From the NCBI GenBank assembly GCA_022579005.1, contig MU401666.1:8459-63483 (forward strand): a DNA stretch of 55,025 nt, given 5' to 3'. Each line of letters starts with the position of its first letter. Position 1 is the stretch's first letter. The stretch comes from Poronia punctata (taxonomy: Eukaryota; Ascomycota; Sordariomycetes; Xylariales; Xylariaceae). Positions 1-11,059 of this stretch are shown here, one piece after another. Position numbers and translations under genes: made by a program. Below the pieces are notes generated by a model. That model searched no databases. It was given only the letters and a program-made list of their open reading frames with translations, and was not told the DNA's origin.

Positions 1-574
1 CGCCCCCGCCCGCGGGCCCGCCGGCCGCCCCGGGCGCGGCGGGGGCCGGGCACTGCCCCTGCCTATGAATCATGTCTTGTCTTAAGTGTTGTTCTTTCAC
101 CAGTGATATGTGATATTTCTGGTATGGTGGATTGATGGTCACACATGGGCAGTCGACACCAACATGTCGTAACAAATCAGGAGCGCAAGTATCGATGATA
201 CATCCCTTCGTACCTCTGAAGGACAAATGATTACCCGCAACACTATGCTCATCTCCTAGCTATATCTCTATCTCTCATGAGGCCAAGTAACCCCTATTTC
301 AATGCTTTCGATAACATGCGCCTGCCGTATAATTCACCAGCTCATACGAGGACAAAAGTTAATGGTATGGTTAACTTACCACGGACAACATGATCGCCGG
401 GGTGGCCGTGTCCCCGCCCTTCCCTGGTCCATGCAGCACCCCAGCGACTGACCTTATTTCAACAGACACAAGACGTTCTACCGCAGCGTGCCTGGGTGAT
501 GTGATTGCGAACCCGCGCCCGCGCCTCGTAAATTTCTGGATCAGCAGTGAAAATCCCAACACATGAAATTATTG
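1..574. other. Intergenic / 3' flank of WD40 gene, GC-only start
   Basis: No gene is supported here. The first 51 bases contain only G and C, unlike anything else in the window, and then composition drops abruptly to normal. The rest is ordinary balanced-GC sequence downstream of the WD40 stop codon. A 63-codon minus-strand frame (371-562) has no recognisable domain and lies just beyond the WD40 stop, so I do not call it. Confidence 0.6.
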
Positions 575-2580
575 TTAGACCTTCACACCCCAGACCCCCC
601 GTCCCCCACTAACCCCCAGCCAATCCCCAATACCATCGTTATTGTGAAGGGGCGGCGCCCACCCTAGGTTGCCCACTTCATAATCGCAATTCCAGCTGGC
701 AACGGGAGCGAGGTGTTTTTCTGTTCCCCCGCTACCATTCGAAGAAGGCCCGGTAGTTGGCGTGGTGTTCATAAGATCCCATAACAATACTTGGCAATCG
801 TCACCCCCAGAAGCGAGTAGTCCTCTCCTCCCCGGTGACCACTCTATTGAGTTGACAGCTCCCTCATGGCCCCGTAATTCCAGGAGGGCCTGGCCTGGTT
901 GCCGAACATCCAGAATCCGAATGACGTTAGAGTCTTGTGCAAAGGTTGCTAAGAGATGCGTGTCGTGAGGCGAAGTTGCTAATCTCAAGAGCGGCGGTGC
1001 GTTAGACATGGTCTGCTGAGCTAGCGTAGGGCTCATGCGTCCGCCATTGGCATCTAGACATCACTGTCAGTGAGGGGTCTGCCGCACATACAAGCACTCC
1101 CTTTACTATAACTAACCTCTGTCGTCCTTCGCCGTAGGTTCGTAGATGATTGTGCTATGTTCCAAGCTTCGGAGATCGAACATGCGAACGCTACCATCCT
1201 GTCCACAACTGACAAATACGTCCACGCTGTTGGCGCAGAAGCGGACATCGTAGACCTCCTTGTCATGGGCGATCAACTGTGTCTTGGCCGTCAAAGAAGG
1301 TATATCCCAGATAGTGCAGGTTGTATCAATGCTGGAAGTAATAATCAGGCTTGGCGAGACCATGTTCCAATCCAAAGATGTCAATGGAGCTGTGTGGTCA
1401 GGCGTCTTAGAGTTTGAGAGTAGGGCCAATGGGGTGAGTTTCGTAATGGGGGCCCCCACTGCAGATTTGTTGTTAATTGAGTTCGAGTGCAGCGTCGGAG
1501 GATCCGAGGGAAGCGACCAGAGCCTTAGATGGTCGCCGGAGGTCGCTAACAAATCGGTGGTCTGCTTTTGGGAAGACGGAGGTTCCCACAATAACCGTGT
1601 GACAGGGTACGAATGCGTTGCCTCTGCGATTTTCGTGAACTCCAGACTGTGTTTCGGAGTACCTGGGGCGTATATGTCCGGCGGGGTATTGACGATCTGG
1701 GTATCAAGAATTTGGATCTGAGAAGAGGAAGGTCAGCCTGGGAACTCGATAAATTTGACAGCGTTTTTGGTCAATAATGTTTTCGACTGCCATAGTCTGT
1801 ACACCGATGATGACATACGAAGTTGTGCCCGTCTTCTAGGTAGCTACCAATAGCAACTTTGCCGGCACCTTTACCCTGCGGCGTCCATTTACACCAGTCG
1901 AATGCGAAAACAGCCCATGGTGCCAAGTAGTTACTCGTAGAGGGCTGCGAGTTAGCAAGTTCGTACCCCATGGTACCGGGCTGATTGTCTGAAAGACTGG
2001 AATCGGCCCGGGGCCTGATATCGGCGAGACCAAGTGGCGTGTGGGACACGTTCCTTTGCGATCCTGGCGCGCCGTACTTGGCTTCTTGGGGTGACATATA
2101 TTGGGATTGGCCATGGTTGGACGAGCCTCCGGGGGTCGTGGGCGCATAGGGTGAGTAGCCCGATGGAGTTGACGTGTCGTAATGGTCCGCAGGACTTGAC
2201 CTCGCGTAATTATTATGCGACATACTTAACGATGGTGGTTTGGAGGGGGAGTTGAACTCGCTCGGAGACGGCTGTATGGCACCGGACATGGTGGGCAGGT
2301 TAGGGGCAGTATTTGTAGCCATGGGGACAGGGCGGCCTGGCTGAAGGACGTTTGGCACAGTGGAGGCCTGGTACTGGGGGTTCGTAGCTTGCGATAGTGG
2401 CTGTTCGAGTTTTATCTGAGGGCCGGAAGCGGTGAAGTTTCGCGGGGACATCTGCCCGGCGCTCCGGCTCATCGAAGTGGGAGAGATATGGAGCTCGTCG
2501 GAAAGATGCTGGGCTCCGTAAGTAGTAGCGTTCTGACTGGGCCGTCTCGGCGCCGCTCCGTACTGCCCCTGGGGATTCAT
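575..2580 (-). CDS. WD40-repeat protein, DCAF7/WDR68 family (three exons)
   Basis: Predicted exons on the minus strand are 2580-1819, 1717-1117 and 1020-575, giving 602 residues. Intron 1 (1818-1718, 101 nt) has donor GTATGT and acceptor CTCAG. Intron 2 (1116-1021, 96 nt) has donor GTTAGT and acceptor GCTAG, with a CACTGAC-like branch site. Both keep the frame. Residues 1 to about 216 are a low-complexity Pro/Ser/Gln/Asn extension. The family core follows: APWAVFAFDW, then IGSYLEDGHNF joined across intron 1 to IQILDTQI, then TSSIDTTCTIWDIPS, KTQLIAHDKEVYD, DGSVRMFDLR and LEHSTIIYEP. After intron 2 come a repeat with RILDVRQPGQAL and one with LLASGGDDCQVLLWDL. These match the WD40 scaffold that in animals binds DYRK/HIPK kinases and CUL4-DDB1; that function is family knowledge, not visible here. 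I chose the ATG at 2580 because it opens MNPQGQYG; the frame stays open to an ATG at 2682, which is the main uncertainty. Confidence 0.9.
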
Positions 2581-3120
2581 GGTAGGTGCTGCGGTACTTT
2601 TGGGGGACGCGCTGAGACCCAAGCCTAAGAGTTGGGCGCGGCGCTCTGGTGCTTGAAATTCTACACAGAATAGAAAGCTCACTACTTAAGGGAAGTGTTA
2701 GTTCCTGGTTATAAAAAAGGTTATCACTGCGCGATCTGACCAAGTGCTAGGTGATTCTAACGTAGCGGGGTCGAACGATGTGACGCCTTGGGTGAGTGGG
2801 CCTTCTCTATTCTGCAATACGAGTATGTGTCTTGTTGGTTGGTATTCCCGCTGGGTTATTATATGTAAACTGCCGTTTCTTACTCGAGGCGCGAGCTACA
2901 TATTATTAGGATATCGGAGGTGAGTGTTGGGTAATGCAACGCAACAAGCTGATTCTTAAGGGTGAGGGTGATATATGTCTCCAGAATAGCAAACCAGGAG
3001 CTGTGTAGGTTGATCCAAACGGCCAAGTTTAGGCCCAAGTATATACATAGTGGTAGGTACCTATGTGCGGTGTACGGGTATTTACGCGTGCTCCTACAAG
3101 TACTGCTGCGGGACTCTGTA
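2581..3120. other. Upstream region of the WD40 gene; end of GC-balanced island
   Basis: This 540-base stretch separates the WD40 start from transposable element G. It should hold the WD40 promoter, but I see no certain core element. Small frames on both strands (for example 2880-3131 minus and 2962-3219 plus) lack domains and run into the transposon. Composition becomes AT-rich abruptly just after 3120. Confidence 0.5.
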
Positions 3121-3490
3121 AGGGGCCACAACGATTGTGAAATCTACAACGATTGTAGACTTAACAGTAGCTGTAAAATCTACAACAGTTGTGAAATTTA
3201 TACTACTAAACTGCTATAATCAGCCCTTTAGCTAATAAGAATGCTTTATTTTTAGTTTCTAATGCCTTATTTTATTAACTTATAAACTTATTAACCTATT
3301 GACTTATTAACTTATTAACCTATTCTGCTTTATAGCCTTTATACCTTTAGCTTTTGCAGCTATTGCAAAAGTTATTTGATTTTAGCTAGCCTTTTATAGC
3401 CCTTTATAGCCTATTTTTAACGTAGCCAGCCCTTTGCAGCCCTTTAAAATTAGCTTTATAAATAAGTATAAGGTTAGGTAAGCTATTTGC

Positions 3491-3517
3491 TTAGTTAGTT
3501 AGTTAGTTAGTTAGTTA
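3491..3517. repeat. TTAG microsatellite
   Basis: About six and a half perfect tandem copies of TTAG lie inside element G. It is a simple repeat with no other visible role. Confidence 0.9.
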
Positions 3518-3581
3518 TATATATAGATTGTAGTTAATTAGCATATACTACCTTAATTTAAAGGCTATACTAAAAAACTTA

Positions 3582-3692
3582 AACCTTGCTACGTGCTAGC
3601 CGCTAGGGCTAAAAAGTAACTTAATATATTATATAAAAACTTTATAATTAAAAGTTATTTTATAGCTATAGCAGCCGGCGCGCAGCAAGGTT
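3582..3692. repeat. 111-bp palindromic element, copy 1
   Basis: The sequence starts AACCTTGCTACGTGCTAGCC and ends with the approximate inverse, GCCGGCGCGCAGCAAGGTT, around an AT-rich centre. It could fold into a long hairpin. A sister copy of exactly the same length lies 83 bp downstream. Its GC-rich arms stand out against the AT-rich surroundings. It resembles a very short foldback MITE. Confidence 0.8.
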
Positions 3693-3775
3693 AAGGTTTA
3701 TTAAAGTAGCCTTTTATTTAGCTTTACTTTATAGTTTATAGTCTAAGGTTTAAAAGCTAAACAAAGGGCTAGGTT

Positions 3776-3886
3776 AACCTTGCTGCGCGCTAGCTGCTTA
3801 GGCTAAAAAGTAATATTATATATTATATAAAGCCTTTATAATTAAAGGTTACTTTTTAGCGTTAGCAGCTAGCGCGTAGCAAGGTT
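3776..3886. repeat. 111-bp palindromic element, copy 2
   Basis: Same structure and length as copy 1: it begins AACCTTGCTGCGCGCTAGCT and ends AGCTAGCGCGTAGCAAGGTT, with GGCTAAAAAGTAA on the left arm and its inverse on the right. The arms differ from copy 1 mostly by transitions. It lies in the same orientation inside element G. Confidence 0.8.
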
Positions 3887-4216
3887 AGTATAGCCTTTAG
3901 TTAAAGTAGTAGTATATGCAAAAGTATATGCAAAGGTATATATAAAGGTAATAAAAACTAAAATATAATAAGGTTAGAAATTTTCCTAAGTTTAAAAAGT
4001 AGCTATAAGGTTAACTTAGTAGCTAATAAAAAACCTTATATAATATAGCGTTATAATCTTTTAAAGTTTAGCACGTAAGCTTTTAATAGTTAATTTATAT
4101 ACCTCCTTTATTAAATTATATATAATAGTACTTATAGCCTTAAAATTTTACAACAATTATAGATTTTATAACAATTGTAGCCATTGTACAACGCTTACAA
4201 TTGTTGTAGCCCCCTT

Positions 4217-4350
4217 TAATCTCCCGGTATAGTAAACAGGCACTACGCTCTTAGTTATATATAGTAAGGTAGGTACACAGGAGGTACGTAGTACGCTTGT
4301 ACCTAGATTCTTGTAAAAGAAATTAATATATACCTTATGCACAGTAGTCT
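4217..4350. other. Spacer between elements G and A1
   Basis: A short, less AT-rich remnant of the original chromosome sequence, with several GTAGGTAC-like words. It ends in GTCT (4347-4350), which is repeated directly after the far end of A1 and is read as that element's TSD. Confidence 0.5.
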
Positions 4351-4608
4351 TGTGCTTCTAGTCCTACGGTGCTAACGTGGTTTAACGTACTAATTAAAGT
4401 ATATAAACTTATATTAACTAGTATAAAAAACTTGTTAATATATTATATATAAAGTAAAATAAAGAAAAAGTATTTAAAAGTTTAAAATATATAAAATATA
4501 AGTAAATATTATACTTAGTATTTACTTTTAATTATTTTATATTATTTTTTATATATTAGTACTTTTATTTTATATAGTTTACTTATTTTTATAATTAGTA
4601 AATTTATA
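4351..4608 (+). repeat. Left LTR of A1 (258 bp)
   Basis: It aligns without large gaps to 10798-11055. Differences are C/T and G/A. The outer (left) 40 bases keep many C and G, while the inner end reads AAATTTATA where the right LTR keeps AAATCTACA. Confidence 0.9.
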
Positions 4609-7146
4609 TTATTTTTTTTACTAGTATAATTGTTTTTAATTACGCTTTTATACTTTTTGCTACTATTATAAACTTTATTATTGCTTTAACTACTTTAGTT
4701 AATTTTAGCTAGTATTAATAATTTTTTTTTATTTTACTATAGCATTGTTTTACTTATATACTATAAGCTTTTTATAAAGTAGCTATTTTTTAAATATATT
4801 AAAAATAAGTTAGTATTATTATACTTATTTATTAATATTATACTTTTTAAGCTTTAAAGTTAGTATATATTATTTAAATAGTAACTAATAATTATTTAAA
4901 AGCTATTATAAAAAAGTTTAGCTTTATATATTTATTACTATACTTATAGCACTTAATTTTTAGTGCTATAAATATAAATTAAACTTTTTTTTTTATAAGT
5001 AAGCTTAAATTTAGTTTTAAAACGCTATTATACTATTATATTGCTAGCGTACTATTAGTGCTTTATAATAAAGCGCTAGCTTTTTTTGCGCTTTTTGCTT
5101 TTTTTTTTAGTTAGTTTATAAGTATATTTAGCATATTTTATAGCGTTTATATTTTAAAGCAACTTAGTACTAAATAAAAAAAAAAAACTACTATAGCTAT
5201 TAAGCTTAAATACTTAATTATATATTTATATTATAAAAGTAAATAAAGCAAGTAAATTATAATACTAGTTTATTATAGCTTTATAAAGCATAATTTTTTT
5301 AAAGTCTTTATTAACCTTTTTAACTTTACTATTGCTTTATAAATATAATAACGTTATAAACTTAAAAATAAACTTATTAAATTTATACTATTTTATTTAT
5401 TTTATACTTATAAAGCTAGCGCTATTATTATAAATTTATTTTTTTAAAAATTTAAAAGTATAGCTTATTTTTATTATTAAAGGCTTAATATTAACAAATC
5501 TTATACTTAGTATAATTTTTATTTTTACTTATAATATAGTATATTTAACGTAAATAAGCATATTTTAATTACTTATACGTATATAGTTTATTACTTACTT
5601 TATAAGCAGTGCTAGTAAAATAATTAACTAAAAGTTAAGTAATTAAGTTATTAGCAGCTTTATAAGTTAATATAAAGTATATTTTATTATAACTTACTAT
5701 ATAATAAAAACTATTTTAAAATATTAAAAAACCTTGCTTATTTTATAAATTAAAACGCTAATACTTAAATAGCTAAAATACTTATATAATTTATAACTTT
5801 TTTATATTAAATTTTTAAATTTAAATACTTTAAGTAGCAATACTACTTAGCTTATAATATTTATAGCATATAAAAGCTTGCTAAAAACGCGTTAAAAGTA
5901 TTTTACTTTATAAAAACGTTTTTTATATATTATAAAGTACTTATAGCTTTATTTAAAGTTAATATTTTTAAGCAAATTTAAGCTATACTAAATATACTTA
6001 AAAATAGCTTATAAATTAAGCTTATTAAATTACTATAATAATATTATTTTTAATACTACTTTATTATTAGCTATAGCTTTTTTAAGCTTTAATAGCTAGT
6101 TAGCTAATATGTTTGCTTTACTTAGCTTATATACTATTTAAACTTTATAATATTTTATAGTATTAAAAAATTAAACTATTTATATAAGTTGCTTTGCTTT
6201 TATTTAAATAAGCATTAGTAACTAGTAATTTATTTAAACTATTATATTGCTGCTTTTAACTTAGTAATGCTAGTATTATAAGCTAAGTATAATAGCAAAA
6301 AGTTTATATTTTTATATAAAGTATTAAAATTGCATTTTTATAAGCTTTTTAAAGTAGTAAGCTATAAAGTATAATAATAATTTTATGCTATATAAATAAA
6401 GCTATATTAAGCAAGCTTTAATATATAAGCTATTTAAATTAAAGTTAATAATAAATAAAAGTTATTAGTTAAAACTTTAAACTATAAGCATTATAATAAT
6501 AGCTATGTAAATTTTATATTATACTTTTTATACTTTTAATAATAATATTATTAGCATATTTTTTAAGCTACTTAAAAAAGTAGTTAAAAGTGCTAAATAA
6601 TATATAAAGTAATATATAAAATGCTTAAAATATTTTATAGCGTTTATAAACGTTTAAATTTTAATTATAGTTTATAGTATTAAATATTTAAGCATTATAA
6701 ATACTTTAGCTCAATTAGCTTTAATTTTGTTAGCAAATATATAAAAGCTTAAAAAAACGCTTTTATAAATAGATATAAAGCATTTTTATATGTTAATTAT
6801 TATTTTATATTTTATAAAGTAAGTAAATATTTTATAGCAGCGTTTATAAAGTTGTTTAATTAAATGTTTTTAAATATAAATGTTATTTAAAAAGCTAGCA
6901 AACTACTTATAATACTTTTTAAGTATTTTTTAAATTAGCGCTTAAAACGTTATAAGTATATTATATAGCTTAAATAATATAATAAGCTACTTATAAATAT
7001 TAAATAATATTATAAATATAGTTTTTTTATAATTTTTTTTATAAACTTTAATATACTAAAAGCTATTTTTTAAGTTAATAAAAATATATTATTAATAGCT
7101 AGTAATATATTAAACTTTATTTTATATGTTTAAAAATAAGTATATA

Positions 7147-7535
7147 TGTTGGTCCGGCTAGGGGTTGATGTGATCACAACACGTTACTATTTGTAGTACT
7201 ATGTTAACTTGATTAATGAAAGGGAAAAGGAAGTCATAAGGACTTCCTTTAGCAAGTCTTATATAGCTATAAAGGTCTGCAGTCAATCAAGACCTATTGG
7301 CGATACGAGAGGGATACGTACACCCTACGTATTCGATACGTAAGGGACGCGTACTCTTTACATACCGGTTACGTACCATGTACGTACACTGCGCGTATAC
7401 TTTCCTAATAGGGTAAGTCCAACGCAATCTATAACGAATGTGTAAGAAACCAAATATCCATGTCTATGAGATATTTGCGTTCTAATGGTCCTAATGTGGT
7501 CAATGAGGTCAAGGGTATTGGAAGGGATTCCAACA
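7147..7535 (+). mobile_element. Solo LTR of family B, un-RIPed (389 bp)
   Basis: This 389-bp block begins TGTTGGTCCGG and ends GATTCCAACA, so the ends are inverted repeats of TG...CA form. It is flanked by the 5-bp duplication ATATA (7142-7146 and 7536-7540). Two RIPed copies of identical length at 21747 and 27657 are the LTRs of a full element. The homologous place in A2 (about 44127-44145) lacks the insertion. A TATATAGCTATAAAGG stretch near 7260-7275 could be the LTR promoter, supporting plus orientation. Its GC content is far above the surrounding A1 sequence, so it arrived, or was reduced to a solo LTR, after A1 had been mutated. Confidence 0.95.
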
Positions 7536-10500
7536 ATATATGCTTTTTAGTTTATTTATTAACTTTTTAAAAATTATAATATATATGCTATATAACTTTT
7601 TTATTATATTTAAAAAAGTTTTTATTTAGTATAGTAGCTTTTAAAGCTTTTTTTAAAGTTAAAAGCGCTAGTAATCTTTATAAACTTTTGCTTTTTTAAA
7701 TATAAATACTAAAGTAAGCTTTAATTAAGTTATAAAGCGTACGTTTTTATAAAAAGCTATATTTTTATAGCAATAGCTTAATAAGTATATTATTACTAAT
7801 ATTAATATAATATTTAGTTTTAGCTATAATGTTTATATATTATTTTTTAAAATTAAATAAGCTTAAAATTTTTTTTATATACTAGTTTAATAACGCTTAA
7901 ATTTTAAAGTTTTAAAGCGTTGCTTTATATTATTTAACTTTTATTATTAGCTTTATAATGCTTAGCATATAAGTTATATTTATTTAAATTAGCTTTAAAA
8001 TGTTTAAATAAGCTAATTTTAAGCTTATAGCTATAATATTATATATTAGTATTATTATAAGCTTACTTTTAAAGTTTATAAATATAATAACTTTAAGTTA
8101 GCTATATATTATAAATATGCTATTTTATTTATAAAACTTTTGCTTGCTAATAGTTAATTTACTAAAAAATATACTATTTAGTATTACGCTGCTAGTTATT
8201 AACTATTTGCTTAATTTATAATTGTTTATATTAATTTATTTTATTTTAACTTTATAGTTTTTTATTACTTATAAGCTTTAACTTTTTACTTTATATATTT
8301 AGTTTTTATGCTAAAAGTTATAAAGCTTTAGCTATATTATAAAGCTTTTAAAAATATAATAATAAGTACATTTATAGTTAAAAAACACTATAAAAGCGCT
8401 TTTATTGCTAAGCATAGCTTTAAAAATATTATAATAGTTAAAATAACTATTATATAACTTTTTTTATTTTAGTTATAGTTTATTTACACTTTTATTTTAT
8501 TAAACTAATAAAATAAAGCTATTTTATTAGTTATTTATTACTATAATAGCTTATTTAAAAATATTATACTTTTTATTACTATTAAGCTATTATTTTAGCG
8601 TAATATTATTTTTACTTTTTTTATTATTTAGCTTATTAGCTTAATAGCTATTAAAATAAGTTTTTTTATATAGTTTCTAGCTACTTATAAGCTTATAAGC
8701 TTGCTTATATATTATGCTTTTAATAATTACTACTTAGCTTTTTTTTATAAGCTTAGCATTTTAGCAGCTTTATATAAGTATTTTATTATGTTTTTTTTTA
8801 AACTTATAGTTAGCTATTATATAGCTTTTTTTACTATAATTATAATATGTTAATTATTTACTTTTAGCTATAAAACCTTTTTTTATATTATTAGTTTTTT
8901 TATAAATATAACTTATATTATAATTATTATATTAAAAGTTAAAAATAATTAATTAAAGTTTTTTTATTAAGTTATTATTATTATTAATATAGCTTAAATA
9001 AATATTTATTATATTTATTATATTTAGTATAAGTAAAAGTCTTTTAATTATATTAAGCTTATATATAATTAATTTAGCATTTATATAAGCTATAAGCTTT
9101 GCTTAACGCACTGTTTTTTTAACTATTTAGCTATTATTAAGTATACTTATTATTAAGCAAAAGTATATTTAAATAAAAAGTAACTTATTATAAATTTTAT
9201 TATAAATAACTTTTTAAGTTTATAATATATATACTATATTTAATAATAAGCTAAAAAATGCCTTTTTTATAGGCTATATAAAAGTAACTATAGTTTTATT
9301 AAATTTATATATAAAGTTTATAAACAAAATAAATAGCTTATATAATATATTATTATTACTTATAATTTATATTACGCTTTTAAATAAATTAATTTACTTA
9401 AAAACATTTTAATAATATAAAAAGTTTACTAATACTTTAAAGTTACTATTTATTTTTATTATAATATAAGTTACTTATAGCTAATATAGTACTAGCGCTT
9501 ATTATAGCTAGTATTAAATCTTTTAAAGCTTTAAAAAAACTGTTTAATTAGTATAAACTAAATATAACTATAATAAAATAATAACTTTATTTTTTACTTT
9601 ATATAATTTAAAATATAATAAGTTAGCTTAAAAAAAAGCATTTAAAAATACTGCTTTAATAGCTACTTTTTATAGTATTGCTATATAATTAATATTTTAG
9701 TTTTTATAAAAATTTAAAGTACTATTTAGTAGCTATATTTTAATTAACGTACTAATAAGCTTTTAAAAGTATTAAAGCATTATAAATTTAATACTAATAC
9801 TATTTTTAAAGCTATTATTTAATACTAAAGTGCTTTTAATTAAAAATAAATAGTAAGTATTTTATATACTTTTTTTACTTTTTAAATAAAATTTTAAAAC
9901 TAATTTAGTTTAAGTTTAAGTTTAATATAGTAGTGCTATAATAGTTGCTATATTAACTATATATTAACTTTAGCTTTAAGCTATATTATTGCTTATAATA
10001 TTTTAGCTTTAAATAAGCAATAAAGCTTTTATAGCATATTTTTAGCTATAAAAGTTAAAGTTAATAAGTATAGTTTAATTAAGTATAGCTTCTTTAACCT
10101 ATTAAGCTTAATTATATATTTAAACAATTTTTTTAGCTACTTTTTTAAAGCTATATTTAAACTTATTTACTTTATATATAATAGCTTTTTTATAATAAGC
10201 AAGTTTATTAATATATAAGTTAAAGCTATTTACTACTTTATTAAAACGCTTAATATTTATTATAATATTACTTATTATGCTTTAAAGCTTTTTATATTTT
10301 TTATTAATAAAGTTTTTATAAATATATTATTTTTTTAAGCAAAGTTAAAATTATAAATTAAAATATTTAATAAATATTTAATATTATTTTAAGTTATAAT
10401 TATATTTATATACTATTTTTATAACTTTATTTACTTTTTTATAATAAGTTTTTATTGCTTATTTATTGCTTTATAAATAAAGTTAAAGTATTAATTAAGC

Positions 10501-10797
10501 TTTGCTTTTATTTTTTTAAAATTAAAAGTAATTTAAATATTTTTTATATATTTTTTTAATAATAAAATATTAAGCTAGCAGCTAAAAATTATATTAGTAC
10601 TATTAACTTTAAAAGCAACCTTGTTATTATTAGCATTATTAATGCTTTTGCTACTACTGCTACTTATATAGTTTATATTAGCTATATTATAAACATAATT
10701 AATACTATTAAATTAACAAAAAATAAAATTTTTTTAATAATTTTAAAAATTTTAAAAATAATTATTTGCTTGCTATAAAGCTGCGCAAATATATATT

Positions 10798-11055
10798 TAT
10801 ACTTTTAGTTTTATAATGCTAACATAGTTTAACATATTAATTAAAGTATATAAACTTATATTAACTAGTATAAAAAACCTATTAATATATTATATATAAA
10901 GTAAAATAAAAAAAAAGTATTTAAAAGTTTAAAATATATAAAATATAAGTAAATACTATACTTAATACCTACTTTTAATTATTTTATATTGTCTTTTATA
11001 TATTAGTACCCTTATTTTATATAGTCTACTTATCCTTACAACTAGCAAATCTACA
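10798..11055 (+). repeat. Right LTR of A1 (258 bp)
   Basis: Direct repeat of 4351-4608. Here the outer (right) end is the less mutated part, with TAGTCTACTTATCCTTACAA, while the inner start reads TATACTTTTAG in place of TGTGCTTCTAG. Confidence 0.9.
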
Positions 11056-11059
11056 GTCT

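Larger units (their letters stand above)
3121..4216. mobile_element. Element G: about 1.1-kb TIR element, probable non-autonomous DNA transposon
   Basis: The left end reads AGGGGCCACAACGATTGTG and the right end, read inwards on the minus strand, AAGGGGGCTACAACAATTGT. A TA dinucleotide flanks each side (3119-3120 and 4217-4218), which fits TA-target elements. Near both ends a near-palindromic 11-mer of form ACAAYNRTTGT recurs (about three copies per end), as expected of subterminal transposase-binding repeats. There is no coding frame. The interior holds a TTAG microsatellite (about 3491-3517) and two 111-bp palindromes. The class is inferred from end structure only. Confidence 0.65.
4351..11055 (+). 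mobile_element. LTR retrotransposon A1, heavily RIPed
   Basis: Two direct repeats of exactly 258 bp (4351-4608 and 10798-11055) bound a 6.2-kb AT-rich interior. The intact ends read TGTGCTTCTAG (left edge) and AATCTACA (right edge), the usual TG...CA form, with GTCT flanking both sides. The interior matches a second, inverted copy (A2, from 32956) at many points, so it is a true repeat family. A solo LTR of family B interrupts it at 7147-7535. No open frame survives: C-to-T and G-to-A changes have filled every frame with stops, so I cannot say whether it was Copia or Gypsy. Strand is given only relative to A2. Confidence 0.88.

Noticed and set aside
371..562. 63-codon minus frame beginning with ATG just after the WD40 stop
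   Set aside because: No domain, composition typical of chance, and it lies where the WD40 3' UTR should be.
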